Assembly: GCF_022347725.1 (NCBI RefSeq)
Contig: NZ_JAKRGB010000003.1
Coordinates: forward strand, 1-64,000
Length of the DNA stretch: 64,000 bases
Direction of reading: 5' to 3'
From: Ruegeria sp. Ofav3-42
GTDB taxonomy: Bacteria; Pseudomonadota; Alphaproteobacteria; Rhodobacterales; Rhodobacteraceae
Below, piece by piece: positions 56,471 through 64,000 of the stretch. The notes beneath the pieces were generated by a model. It was given only the letters and a program-made list of their open reading frames with translations, was not told the DNA's origin and ran no database searches. The stretch's first letter is position 1; every line of letters begins with the position of its first letter. A program made the translations under genes and the position numbers.

Positions 56471-58074
56471 CACATCCTGAACACGCCGAAACGTGTCTCC
56501 TCAATTGGGGCGTTCAATGCGGCACTCAACGACAGAGCCAGTACATCGCGGCTTTTGCGTGGGTCGATGATGCCGTCATCCCATAGCCGCGCCGAAGCAT
56601 AAAGCGGATGCGACTGCTCCTCGAACATCTCCAGTGTCGGGCGTTTGAACTCGGCCTCTTCTTCGGCCGACCACGTGCCGCCCTGCCGCTCGATCCCGTC
56701 GCGTTTGACAGTGGCGAGAACGCCCGCAGCCTGCTCACCGCCCATCACGGAAATCCGCGAGTTGGGCCATGTCCATAGGAACCGAGGCTGATAAGCGCGG
56801 CCTGCCATTCCGTAATTCCCCGCGCCAAACGATCCGCCGACCAACATTGTGATCTTTGGCACATTCGTCGTAGCCACCGCCGTCACCATCTTGGCCCCGT
56901 GCCGCGCGATGCCCTCGTTTTCGTATTTCCGACCGACCATGAACCCAGTGATGTTCTGCAAGAAGACCAAAGGGATTTTGCGCTGCGAGCACAGTTCAAC
57001 AAAATGCGCGCCCTTCTGCGCGGCCTCAGAAAACAGCACGCCATTGTTGGCAATGATCCCGACCGGGCAGCCTTTGACATGGGCAAATCCGGTCACAAGT
57101 GTCTCACCGAACCGAGGCTTGAACTCATCGAACCGAGAACCATCGACCAGCCGTGCGATCACCTCGCGGATGTCGTAAGGCGTGCGCAGGTCGCCGGGAA
57201 CGACACCGAGAATTTCCTCTGGGTCATAGGCGGGATCTTCGGGGCTGGCCCAATCCACGGTCTGCGGTTTGCGCCGGTTCAGCGATCCGACCGCACGACG
57301 CGCCAAGGCGAGCGCGTGGGCGTCATCCTCGGCCAGATAATCCGCCACGCCAGACAGGCGCGTGTGAACGTCGCCCCCACCTAAGTCTTCGGCACTGACG
57401 ATTTCTCCGGTCGCGGCCTTGACCAAGGGCGGGCCGGCCAGAAAGATCGTGCCCTGCTCTTTCACAATGATCGTCACATCCGACATCGCAGGCACATAGG
57501 CCCCGCCCGCCGTGCACGAGCCCATTACCACGGCGATCTGAGGGATACCCTTCGCGCTCATCCGCGCCTGATTGTAGAAGATGCGGCCAAAGTGGTCGCG
57601 GTCGGGAAAGACCTCATCCTGATTGGGCAGATTCGCGCCGCCGCTGTCGACCAGATAGATACAGGGCAGATGGTTTTCCTCGGCGATCTCCTGTGCGCGC
57701 AGGTGCTTCTTGACCGACATCGGGTAATAGGTGCCGCCCTTCACGGTGGCGTCGTTGCACACCACCATGACCTCTTGCCCCTGCACCCGGCCAATGCCTG
57801 CCACAACACCGGCACTCGGCGCGGCATCGCCATACATTCCATGCGCGGCCGTCGCGCCAATTTCCAGGAACGGAGACCCCGGGTCCAACAAGTTCGCCAC
57901 CCGGCGCCGAGGCAACATCTTGCCGCGCGATTCATGCCGCGCGCGGGATTTCTCTCCTCCGCCCATGCGGGCCGCTTCAGCAGCGGCAGAGATTTGCGCC
58001 AGTGCGTCCAGATGAGCCGCGCGGTTTGCCTTGAAGCCCTCGGAGGCGGGCATGGTTTTGGAAGTGAGTTTCAT
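56470..58074 (-). CDS. mccB: 3-Methylcrotonyl-CoA carboxylase, beta (carboxyltransferase) subunit
   Basis: 534 residues, family length. Carboxyltransferase motifs are [49 protein letters not shown] and [11 protein letters not shown], with the [19 protein letters not shown] loop near the end. It transfers the carboxyl group from biotin to methylcrotonyl-CoA. The start overlaps the stop of the small gene upstream. Confidence 0.95.
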   Translation of the reverse strand: MKLTSKTMPASEGFKANRAAHLDALAQISAAAEAARMGGGEKSRARHESRGKMLPRRRVANLLDPGSPFLEIGATAAHGMYGDAAPSAGVVAGIGRVQGQEVMVVCNDATVKGGTYYPMSVKKHLRAQEIAEENHLPCIYLVDSGGANLPNQDEVFPDRDHFGRIFYNQARMSAKGIPQIAVVMGSCTAGGAYVPAMSDVTIIVKEQGTIFLAGPPLVKAATGEIVSAEDLGGGDVHTRLSGVADYLAEDDAHALALARRAVGSLNRRKPQTVDWASPEDPAYDPEEILGVVPGDLRTPYDIREVIARLVDGSRFDEFKPRFGETLVTGFAHVKGCPVGIIANNGVLFSEAAQKGAHFVELCSQRKIPLVFLQNITGFMVGRKYENEGIARHGAKMVTAVATTNVPKITMLVGGSFGAGNYGMAGRAYQPRFLWTWPNSRISVMGGEQAAGVLATVKRDGIERQGGTWSAEEEAEFKRPTLEMFEEQSHPLYASARLWDDGIIDPRKSRDVLALSLSAALNAPIEETRFGVFRM

Positions 58075-58547
58075 TGCTTAACCTCCAAGGTAAGTCGCTG
58101 TAGATAACGCCATTGCACCCAATCTCCCGAGTTCAAATAGATGTCGCACCACATATCTAAGGGGATTCCTTCAATGGGAGACGCATCGCAAACATCAAAA
58201 ACGTCTTCATCCAATTCTGAGTACTTACGTTCATAATTTCGTGCAGCCCAACTTGATCCTTCGATTTTTTTAGGCAAATCGTTTTTGATAGCTGTCGAAA
58301 GAAAAACGATGTGCTCGGAAAGATCAGCTAGGCATTGCAAACGTTTACCTTCAACTCGACCAGTAGTGCAGTATTCAATAGCAAGGTCCGCACAGTTGAT
58401 ATCCATGACCATACCGTTCGAGGCCTGAGTTAGCTGGGCACAACCGTCGAACCACTCCAAGACATTTATCGGCATGGGAGCGGTTTCAGCGACTGCCTCG
58501 CCTGCGTCAGCCATGCACAACGGAATGATAATCAGCAGGTGTTTCAT
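58071..58547 (-). CDS. Exported Cys-rich hypothetical within the leucine cluster
   Basis: 158 residues from ATG 58547, preceded by GGAGAGGG and overlapping the stop of the acyl-CoA synthetase gene (ATGA). A signal peptide (about 1-20) leads to a helical domain with six Cys ([38 protein letters not shown]), enough for three disulfides. The DNA is much AT-richer than its neighbours, a sign of later arrival. The family is not recognised. Confidence 0.72.
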   Translation of the reverse strand: MKHLLIIIPLCMADAGEAVAETAPMPINVLEWFDGCAQLTQASNGMVMDINCADLAIEYCTTGRVEGKRLQCLADLSEHIVFLSTAIKNDLPKKIEGSSWAARNYERKYSELDEDVFDVCDASPIEGIPLDMWCDIYLNSGDWVQWRYLQRLTLEVKQ

Positions 58548-60070
58548 ACAGCCCTCTCCGCCGCTGCACGCACCTTCAATTCTTTTCGGATCACCTTCCC
58601 CGTTACCGTCATCGGTAATTCCTCCAGAAACGCCACCTCGCGCGGGTAAGAGTAATGCGCAAGGCGGTCCTTGACCCATTCCTGCAACTCTCGTTCCTCA
58701 GCTTCGGCTTCGGGCTTCAGCACGACGTAGGCTTTCACGATCTCGGTCCGCAGCGGATCAGGCTTGCCGACCACGCCCACCGTCGCCACCGCCGGGTGGG
58801 TCAGCAGGCAATCCTCGATCTCGGCCGGACCGATGCGGTAGCCAGCCGAAGTAATCACATCATCGTCGCGGCCCACAAAACGCAGGTAGTCGCCGTCCCA
58901 CACGCCGCGATCTCCGGTGATCAGCCAATCACCCCGGAACTTCTCAACCGTCGCCACGGGCCGGTTCCAATAATCCAACAGCATTGAAGCCGAGCCGCGC
59001 CGGATGGCCACGTCGCCCTCTTCGTCGGTCGGAGTGCCGTCTTCATCAATCACCGCAACCTCATGCCCCGGCACCGGCTTGCCGATGCAACCAGGCCGCA
59101 CCGGGAATTCCTCCGAGCAGGAGGATACGACCATGTTGCATTCGGTCTGGCCATAGAACTCGTTGATGGTCAGGCCAAACGTCTGTTGCCCCCAGGCAAG
59201 CATCTCGGCCCCCAGCGGCTCACCGCCCGAAGCAACGGACCGCAGCCCCGGAATGGATTGACCCGCAGCTTTCAACATGCGCAATGCAGTCGGAGGGAAA
59301 AATACGTTCCGCACCCCGCCCCGCTCAATCACGTCTGCGCAGGCCTCGGGAGAGAATTTGTCCAGGCGCGCCGCAACAACCGGAATGCCCAGCGCCAAAC
59401 CCGGCATAAGGATGTCGAACAGCCCGCCGATCCAGGCCCAGTCGGCCGGTGTCCACAGGCAATCTCCATCACGCAGGTTGTTGTGGCTGATCGAGACGCC
59501 GGGCAGGTGCCCCGTCAGAACCCGGTGGCCATGCAACGCGCCCTTTGGGCTGCCCGTCGTGCCTGAGGTGTAGATCAGAACCGCCGGATCCTCGGGGCCG
59601 GTGTCTGCAAAGGGTACCGGATCGCCACCCTCATCAATCTGATCCACCATCAACGGCTCAGCCAAATCGCCCAACAGAGCGGCACCGTCCGGGTCGGTCA
59701 GCACAACCCGCGCTCCGGCATCGCCCACACGAGAACGCAAGGCATCCTGCTTGAACAATTTGAACAAAGGCACCGAGATCGCGCCCATCTTCCAGATCGC
59801 CAGATGCGCCGCCGCGCACCAGGGCGACTGGCTGAGCAAGACGCCCACGCGGTCACCCGGCTGCACCTTTTTTAACAACGCGCGCGCAAGCCCGTCCGTC
59901 ATTTCAGCGAGCTGCCGATAGGCTACGCGCCGCTCACCTGCCCCGGTCAGATCAATCAACGCGACCTGCTCTGGCGCCTGGGCCAGACACTGACGCGCCA
60001 TGTTCAGACGTGGCGGAATATCCCAGCCACCCGCTGGGTGCAAACCCGGTATGCGATTAGCGTCTACCAT
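58544..60070 (-). CDS. AMP-forming acyl-CoA synthetase
   Basis: 508 residues of the acyl-adenylate family: LIYTSGTTGSPKGALHGH (phosphate loop), GQTECNMVV, WLITGDRGVWDGDYL and the Lys of TGKVIRKELK. In a leucine/isovalerate cluster it probably activates isovalerate, acetoacetate or another short acid. It is read leftward with mccB and its mates, but ompW on the other strand separates it from ivd. Confidence 0.88.
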   Translation of the reverse strand: MVDANRIPGLHPAGGWDIPPRLNMARQCLAQAPEQVALIDLTGAGERRVAYRQLAEMTDGLARALLKKVQPGDRVGVLLSQSPWCAAAHLAIWKMGAISVPLFKLFKQDALRSRVGDAGARVVLTDPDGAALLGDLAEPLMVDQIDEGGDPVPFADTGPEDPAVLIYTSGTTGSPKGALHGHRVLTGHLPGVSISHNNLRDGDCLWTPADWAWIGGLFDILMPGLALGIPVVAARLDKFSPEACADVIERGGVRNVFFPPTALRMLKAAGQSIPGLRSVASGGEPLGAEMLAWGQQTFGLTINEFYGQTECNMVVSSCSEEFPVRPGCIGKPVPGHEVAVIDEDGTPTDEEGDVAIRRGSASMLLDYWNRPVATVEKFRGDWLITGDRGVWDGDYLRFVGRDDDVITSAGYRIGPAEIEDCLLTHPAVATVGVVGKPDPLRTEIVKAYVVLKPEAEAEERELQEWVKDRLAHYSYPREVAFLEELPMTVTGKVIRKELKVRAAAERAV

Positions 60071-60134
60071 ACCGGAAACTCCTTATTTTTTGGGGCTTTG
60101 ACGCTGAAACTTCCCCTGAATCCGTCACACAGAT

Positions 60135-60148
60135 TTGATGCAGATCAG
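60135..60148. promoter_or_regulatory. FNR/FnrL-like box before ompW
   Basis: TTGATGCAGATCAG matches the TTGAT-N4-ATCAA consensus in nine of ten defined bases. It lies 58 bp before the ompW start, fitting activation (or control) of ompW by oxygen limitation, as in enterobacteria. Confidence 0.6.
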
Positions 60149-60206
60149 AGTGCAGACACATTGCGGCTGTCAAAGCGGTTTCATCAACAAAACCAAAGGC
60201 AAGACC

Positions 60207-60812
60207 ATGCAAAAGAAACTCGCCGCTTTGACCCTTTCCACCGCGTTGGTGGCGCTTGCCGCCCCCGCACTCGCCCAGTCGCAGGGAGACTGGACCGTCG
60301 GTGTCGGTGTCGGTTACCTCGACCCCAAATCCGACAACGGCACCTTGGCCGGACAAAAGGCCGAGATCGACTCGGACACCCGCCCGATCTTCACCGCCGA
60401 ATACTTCATCCGCGACAACCTGGGTATCGAACTGCTGGCCGCAACGCCGTTCAAACACAACGTGACCCTGGGTGGAAGCGTCGACGCGGGCAGCGTCAAG
60501 CACCTGCCGCCCACCCTGTCGCTGAACTATCACTTCCCGACCAACAGCGCGTGGAAGCCCTATGTCGGCGCCGGCCTGAACTACACGATCTTCTTCGACG
60601 AGAAATCCCCGCTGGGCGACCTGAAAGTCGACAACTCCTTTGGTGTCTCGCTGCAGGCCGGTCTGGATTACATGGTCTCTGATAACGGCGCCGTTCGTCT
60701 GAACGTCCGCTGGTTTGACATTGACTCGGATGTCAAGCTCAACGGAACGAAAATCGGCAAAACCGAAATCGATCCCTTCCTTGTTGGCGTATCCTACGTC
60801 CATAAGTTCTGA
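60207..60812 (+). CDS. ompW: OmpW-family outer membrane protein
   Basis: 201 residues from ATG 60207; an open frame reaching 60135 runs through the FNR-like box and is rejected. A signal peptide (about 1-22, cut near ALA-QSQG) precedes an 8-stranded barrel: GDWTVGVGVGYLDPKSD, AEYFIRDNLGIELLAATPF, SLNYHFPTNSAWKPYVGAGLNYT, ending FLVGVSYVHKF with the terminal Phe of outer membrane proteins. OmpW forms a narrow hydrophobic channel and is regulated by oxygen in enterobacteria. Confidence 0.93.
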   Translation: MQKKLAALTLSTALVALAAPALAQSQGDWTVGVGVGYLDPKSDNGTLAGQKAEIDSDTRPIFTAEYFIRDNLGIELLAATPFKHNVTLGGSVDAGSVKHLPPTLSLNYHFPTNSAWKPYVGAGLNYTIFFDEKSPLGDLKVDNSFGVSLQAGLDYMVSDNGAVRLNVRWFDIDSDVKLNGTKIGKTEIDPFLVGVSYVHKF

Positions 60813-60827
60813 TCCTTTACGGGAAAG

Positions 60828-60862
60828 CGCCCCGCAGTTACCTCGTCTGCGGGGCGTTTTTT
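60828..60862 (+). terminator. Rho-independent terminator of ompW
   Basis: CGCCCCGCAG and CTGCGGGGCG pair over 10 bp with a 9-base loop, followed by TTTTTT. It lies 16 bp behind the ompW stop and just before the end of the converging ivd gene. Confidence 0.92.
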
Positions 60863-60865
60863 ATC

Positions 60866-62029
60866 TCAGAGCATCTCGTTCATGAGTTCGCGCCCGATCA
60901 GCATCCGGCGGATTTCGCTAGTGCCCGCGCCGATTTCCATCAGCTTTGCATCGCGGAAAATTCGGCTGACCGCCGAGTCCGCCAGGAACCCTGCCCCGCC
61001 CATCGCCTGCACGGCCTGATGCGCCTGCGACATCGCCTGCTCCGAGGCGTAGAGGCAGCACGCCGCCGCATCCTGACGGGTTACATCGCCCCGGTCACAC
61101 GCCTTGGCAACCTCATATACATAAGCACGAGCAGAGTTCATCGCGGTGTACATATCCGCGATCTTGCCCTGCATCAGCTGGAAGCTGCCGATGGGTTTGC
61201 CGAACTGCTTGCGCTCGGCCAGATACGGCATGATTTCGTCCAGGCAGGCAGCCATGATCCCGGTTCCGATCCCGGCCAAAACAACGCGTTCATAGTCCAG
61301 CCCGGACATCAGAACAGCGACGCCTTTGCCCTCTTCGCCCAGCACGTTTTCGAAGGGCACTTCGACGTCCTCAAAGATCAGTTCGGCCGTGTTCGACCCC
61401 CGCATGCCCAGCTTGTCGAAATGGGGCGAGGTCGAGAAACCCTTCATTTCTTTTTCGATTAGAAAGGCCGTAATGCCCTTTGAACCGGCCTCCGGATCGG
61501 TCTTGGCATAGACGACCAGAGTATCGGCGTCCGGTCCATTGGTAATCCAGTATTTGTTGCCATTCAAACGATAGTGGTCGTTTCGCTTTTCCGCGCGCAG
61601 CTTCATCGACACAACGTCGGATCCCGCCGAGGCTTCGGACATGGCCAGCGCGCCGACATGTTCGCCTGAGACCAGACGCGGCAAATACTTCGCCTTCTGC
61701 TCGTCATTGCCATTCAGCTTGATCTGATTGACGCACAGGTTTGAATGCGCTCCGTAGGACAAAGAAACCGAGGCCGAGGCCCGCGCAACCTCTTCCACCG
61801 CGACGGTGTGGGCCAGATATGACATGCCTGCCCCGCCGTATTCCTCGGACACTGTGATGCCCAGCATGCCCAGATCGCCCATTTCTTTCCAAAGCTCATT
61901 TGGAAAGGCGTTCGAGGAATCGACTTCGCCCGCCATTGGCTTGACCCGCTCCTGCGCCCAACGGTGCACCATTTCGCGCAGGGCGTTCACGTCCTCACCC
62001 AAATCAAATTGCATGGTCGCCGTGAACAT
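60866..62029 (-). CDS. ivd: Isovaleryl-CoA dehydrogenase
   Basis: 387 residues from ATG 62029 (ribosome site GGAG); the longer open frame passes through the promoter. An acyl-CoA dehydrogenase with [54 protein letters not shown] and the late [36 protein letters not shown]. The [10 protein letters not shown] catalytic-Glu position is that of isovaleryl- and long-chain enzymes. It makes methylcrotonyl-CoA, the substrate of MccAB. A clear promoter and operator lie upstream. Confidence 0.92.
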   Translation of the reverse strand: MFTATMQFDLGEDVNALREMVHRWAQERVKPMAGEVDSSNAFPNELWKEMGDLGMLGITVSEEYGGAGMSYLAHTVAVEEVARASASVSLSYGAHSNLCVNQIKLNGNDEQKAKYLPRLVSGEHVGALAMSEASAGSDVVSMKLRAEKRNDHYRLNGNKYWITNGPDADTLVVYAKTDPEAGSKGITAFLIEKEMKGFSTSPHFDKLGMRGSNTAELIFEDVEVPFENVLGEEGKGVAVLMSGLDYERVVLAGIGTGIMAACLDEIMPYLAERKQFGKPIGSFQLMQGKIADMYTAMNSARAYVYEVAKACDRGDVTRQDAAACCLYASEQAMSQAHQAVQAMGGAGFLADSAVSRIFRDAKLMEIGAGTSEIRRMLIGRELMNEML

Positions 62030-62053
62030 AAGCGATCTCCTCTTTCGCATTAA

Positions 62054-62067
62054 TGAACAGTTGTTCA
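62054..62067. promoter_or_regulatory. Palindromic operator at the ivd promoter
   Basis: TGAACAGTTGTTCA is a symmetric site (TGAAC-N4-GTTCA) right behind the -10 box, where a bound repressor would block transcription start. The form resembles TetR-family operators of fatty-acid and branched-chain pathways. Confidence 0.65.
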
Positions 62068-62068
62068 A

Positions 62069-62097
62069 TAAATAGCAGCGAATCTGAAAGGGGTCAA
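62069..62097 (-). promoter_or_regulatory. Promoter of ivd
   Basis: Reading leftward, TTGACC (62097-62092), a 17-bp spacer, and TATTTA (62074-62069) form a good sigma-70-type promoter. The ivd start codon is 40 bp further on. Confidence 0.7.
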
Positions 62098-62115
62098 CGA
62101 CAGCATCCCAAAAAC

Positions 62116-62145
62116 AAACCGCCGCCCGGATCGGGGCGGCGGTTT
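62116..62145 (-). terminator. Terminator of the HAD-aminotransferase gene
   Basis: AAACCGCCGCCC and GGGCGGCGGTTT form a 12-bp perfect stem with a 6-base loop; in leftward reading TTTGTTTTTG follows. It lies 40 bp behind the stop at 62185. Confidence 0.85.
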
Positions 62146-62184
62146 CCAAGAAATAAGCGTGCGCGTCACGCGCACTCGATTGGG

Positions 62185-63999
62185 CTACGACTGATAGACG
62201 GCGCTGACCTCTGCCCGGATGATCCGGGCAATCAGGTCGCAGTCCTCCAGCGAAAAGGTCAGCGGGACGCGCATATCCACGATCCCGGCAAGGATACGGT
62301 CACTTTTGGGCATTGGCGAACTGTCGGCATATCGCCAGCTGTCATAGCGCGACGTGAACCCCGACGGTTCGGCACCGCCAAACCACTTGAGCTCGACCCC
62401 GCGCGCAGCACAGCGCTTGATCACTTCGTTTACCCGCTCCGGCGACCAATCCAGCAACAAGAACTGGATTGAAGACCCCACGAATGTCTCGGCCTCGGGG
62501 CGTTCGACTATGGTTAGGCCAGGCGTTCCGCGCAGGCCTTTTTCGATCTCGAAATAGCGTTCATTCCAGCGCTCAACCTGCCGGTTCAGATCCCGCAATT
62601 GCGGGCGCAGGATTGCCGCGCGCAAGTTGTCCATCCGGCCCGAAACATTGGGCGTGTTGTATTTGATCCGCTCAAACACGTCAGGCCCCGGCGCAGCAAG
62701 GTGCCGCTCATACAGCATGTACGACCCCGACAACATCGTTGCCTTTGCCGCCAGCTCCTCGTCATCGGTAATCAGCAGCCCGCCCTCACCCGAATTGACG
62801 TGTTTGTAGGTCTGACACGAATAACAGCCGATCGCTCCCTGTCGGCCCGACAGCTGCCCGCGCCACGCGGCACCCATCGTGTGGGCGCAATCCTCGATCA
62901 CGATCACACCAGCGGCGTCACACATTTTCATCAGCCGGTCCATGTCACAAAGATGCCCGCGCATATGGCTGAGCATCAGAACGCGCGCCTGATCCAGCTT
63001 GGCCTCAAGATCATCCAGATCGATCGTCAAGTCTTCGGTCACGCCCACAAAAACCGGGCGCGCGTTGACCGAGGCGATTGACCCCGGCACAGGTGCCAAA
63101 GTGAATGCATTGGTCAGAACCTGATCGCCCGGCTTTATACCTACAGCCCGCAATGCAGTGGCCAGCGCATACCCGCCCGACGACACGGCCAGACAGTATT
63201 TCGCCCCCATTTGGGCGGCAAATTCCTGTTCCAAAAGCGCCGTTTCACCCAGTTCTCCGGGAACAACGTTGTAGCGGTGCAAACGCCCGTGCCGCAAAAC
63301 GGCCAGGGCGGCCTCAACCGCCTCTTCGGGGATGGGTTCCTGTTGGGTAAAACTGCCGGTGAATGTCTCTGTCATGGGATTGTTCTGGTCCTGCAAGACG
63401 TTTGGGTCAAGGGATTGCGCGGCCACGCCAATCAACTCTGCCACCAATCCCGGCAGATCATCGAAATGGTGGAGCAATGCTTCGGGTTCCAGCTCAGCCA
63501 TATCGGCGCCCGACGGGCCAAACGTGACCAGTACCGAAGGCACGCCTGCAGCACGGGCCGTGTTCCGATCCGTGTCAGAATCGCCGATCAGCACACATAG
63601 ATCAGGGTGCCCACCTGCCCGGCGGGCGGCCTCGCGCAAAGGTTCCGGGTCAGGCTTGCGTACTGGCAAAGTGTCTGCCCCCACCAGCGAAGCAAACTGA
63701 TCCCGCACGCCCATCTGAGTGAGCAACTGATGCGCCAAAGCCTCGGGTTTATTTGTACAGATGCCAACACCGTAGCCCGCAGCTCTCAACCCCTCAACCG
63801 CATCAAGCGCACCGGGATAGAACTGCGTATGCGTATCGATATCTTCAGAATAAGCGTTCAGCAGCATCGGATAGTAGGCCTGAACGGTCGCATCATCGTA
63901 CGCACCAACCCTTTTCAGGCCATGCGTCAGCATCATTCGCCCCCCACGCAAGGCAATCGCCGCGTCCTCTCCATGAACCAGTACGTCGCCGTGACCCAT
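62185..63999 (-). CDS. HAD phosphatase fused in frame to a DegT/DnrJ-type aminotransferase (5' end outside window)
   Basis: An open frame of 604 codons that runs off the right edge. Residues 1-190 are the cap and core of a phosphoglycolate-phosphatase-like HAD protein ([32 protein letters not shown]); motif I must lie beyond the window. From M209 (base 63375) a complete PLP-dependent DegT/DnrJ/EryC1/StrS aminotransferase follows ([25 protein letters not shown], the PLP Lys in [14 protein letters not shown]). Such enzymes aminate keto-sugars. No stop separates the parts. Either the fusion is real or translation restarts at 63375; if two genes were meant, a frame error has hidden the HAD stop. 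Confidence 0.8.
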   Translation of the reverse strand: MGHGDVLVHGEDAAIALRGGRMMLTHGLKRVGAYDDATVQAYYPMLLNAYSEDIDTHTQFYPGALDAVEGLRAAGYGVGICTNKPEALAHQLLTQMGVRDQFASLVGADTLPVRKPDPEPLREAARRAGGHPDLCVLIGDSDTDRNTARAAGVPSVLVTFGPSGADMAELEPEALLHHFDDLPGLVAELIGVAAQSLDPNVLQDQNNPMTETFTGSFTQQEPIPEEAVEAALAVLRHGRLHRYNVVPGELGETALLEQEFAAQMGAKYCLAVSSGGYALATALRAVGIKPGDQVLTNAFTLAPVPGSIASVNARPVFVGVTEDLTIDLDDLEAKLDQARVLMLSHMRGHLCDMDRLMKMCDAAGVIVIEDCAHTMGAAWRGQLSGRQGAIGCYSCQTYKHVNSGEGGLLITDDEELAAKATMLSGSYMLYERHLAAPGPDVFERIKYNTPNVSGRMDNLRAAILRPQLRDLNRQVERWNERYFEIEKGLRGTPGLTIVERPEAETFVGSSIQFLLLDWSPERVNEVIKRCAARGVELKWFGGAEPSGFTSRYDSWRYADSSPMPKSDRILAGIVDMRVPLTFSLEDCDLIARIIRAEVSAVYQS

Positions 64000-64000
64000 A

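Noticed and set aside
1..64000. CRISPR arrays, rRNA genes, phage structural genes, defence systems
   Set aside because: No regularly spaced repeats, rRNA segments, capsid or tail genes, or known defence-gene motifs were seen in the window.

Overview
The window looks like chromosome of a marine Roseobacter-group alphaproteobacterium (Rhodobacterales). The evidence is the moderately high GC, the complete nuoA-N locus interspersed with small Roseobacter-type hypotheticals (DUF5333-like, DUF5337-like, a MAPEG protein, a CMD-family protein), a NuoE with a long C-terminal extension, a leucine/isovalerate (liu) cluster, and many ATGA-type gene overlaps.

Region 1 (about 0.2-11.7 kb) is a sugar or polyol catabolic island with two divergent operons. 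Leftward run a LacI-family regulator, a MocD-like di-iron hydroxylase, a MocE-like Rieske ferredoxin and a mutarotase-like protein. Rightward run an SDR dehydrogenase, a Gfo/Idh/MocA oxidoreductase, a TIM-barrel isomerase, a complete ribose-type ABC importer (binding protein, double ATPase, two permeases) and the stump of a second Gfo/Idh/MocA oxidoreductase. Two near-identical palindromes 42 bp apart lie in the divergent promoter region. The set resembles rhizopine (O-methyl-scyllo-inosamine) moc genes and suggests uptake and oxidative O-demethylation of a methylated polyol or sugar.

Region 2 (11.7-13.4 kb) is a scar: an IS6-family element that cuts the last oxidoreductase, a decayed C-terminal piece of a recombinase, short AATTCCCTGT repeats, and a tRNA-Ser(UGA) gene on the minus strand. 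It looks like the decayed edge of an element integrated at the tRNA.

Region 3 (13.5-22.7 kb) is housekeeping: a SPOR lipoprotein, D-Ala-D-Ala carboxypeptidase, tmk-holB-tatD-MBL hydrolase in overlapping order, an AEC transporter and a CbiX-like protein. It ends in an H-NOX / HNOBA-GGDEF pair with a degraded haem-pocket motif in the H-NOX.

Region 4 (22.8-33.4 kb) holds a non-pyrrolysine MttB-family methyltransferase with a HAD phosphatase and DUF3572 protein, a PleD-like diguanylate cyclase with a dead receiver, an EF-hand / ECF sigma / probable anti-sigma / metal-sensor operon, DUF983 and NUDIX genes, and rnj-coaX-birA.

Region 5 (33.4-52.4 kb) is the full complex I operon, read leftward from nuoA to nuoN, with at least ten extra small genes, including a 41-codon ORF that copies the NuoE N-terminus. 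A strong terminator sits at its end, directly against the birA start.

Region 6 (52.4-62.1 kb) is the leucine/isovalerate degradation cluster (ivd, acyl-CoA synthetase, mccB, mccA, mvaB, liuC), with ompW on the opposite strand behind an FNR-like box. The window closes with an in-frame HAD-DegT/DnrJ aminotransferase ORF that runs off the right edge.
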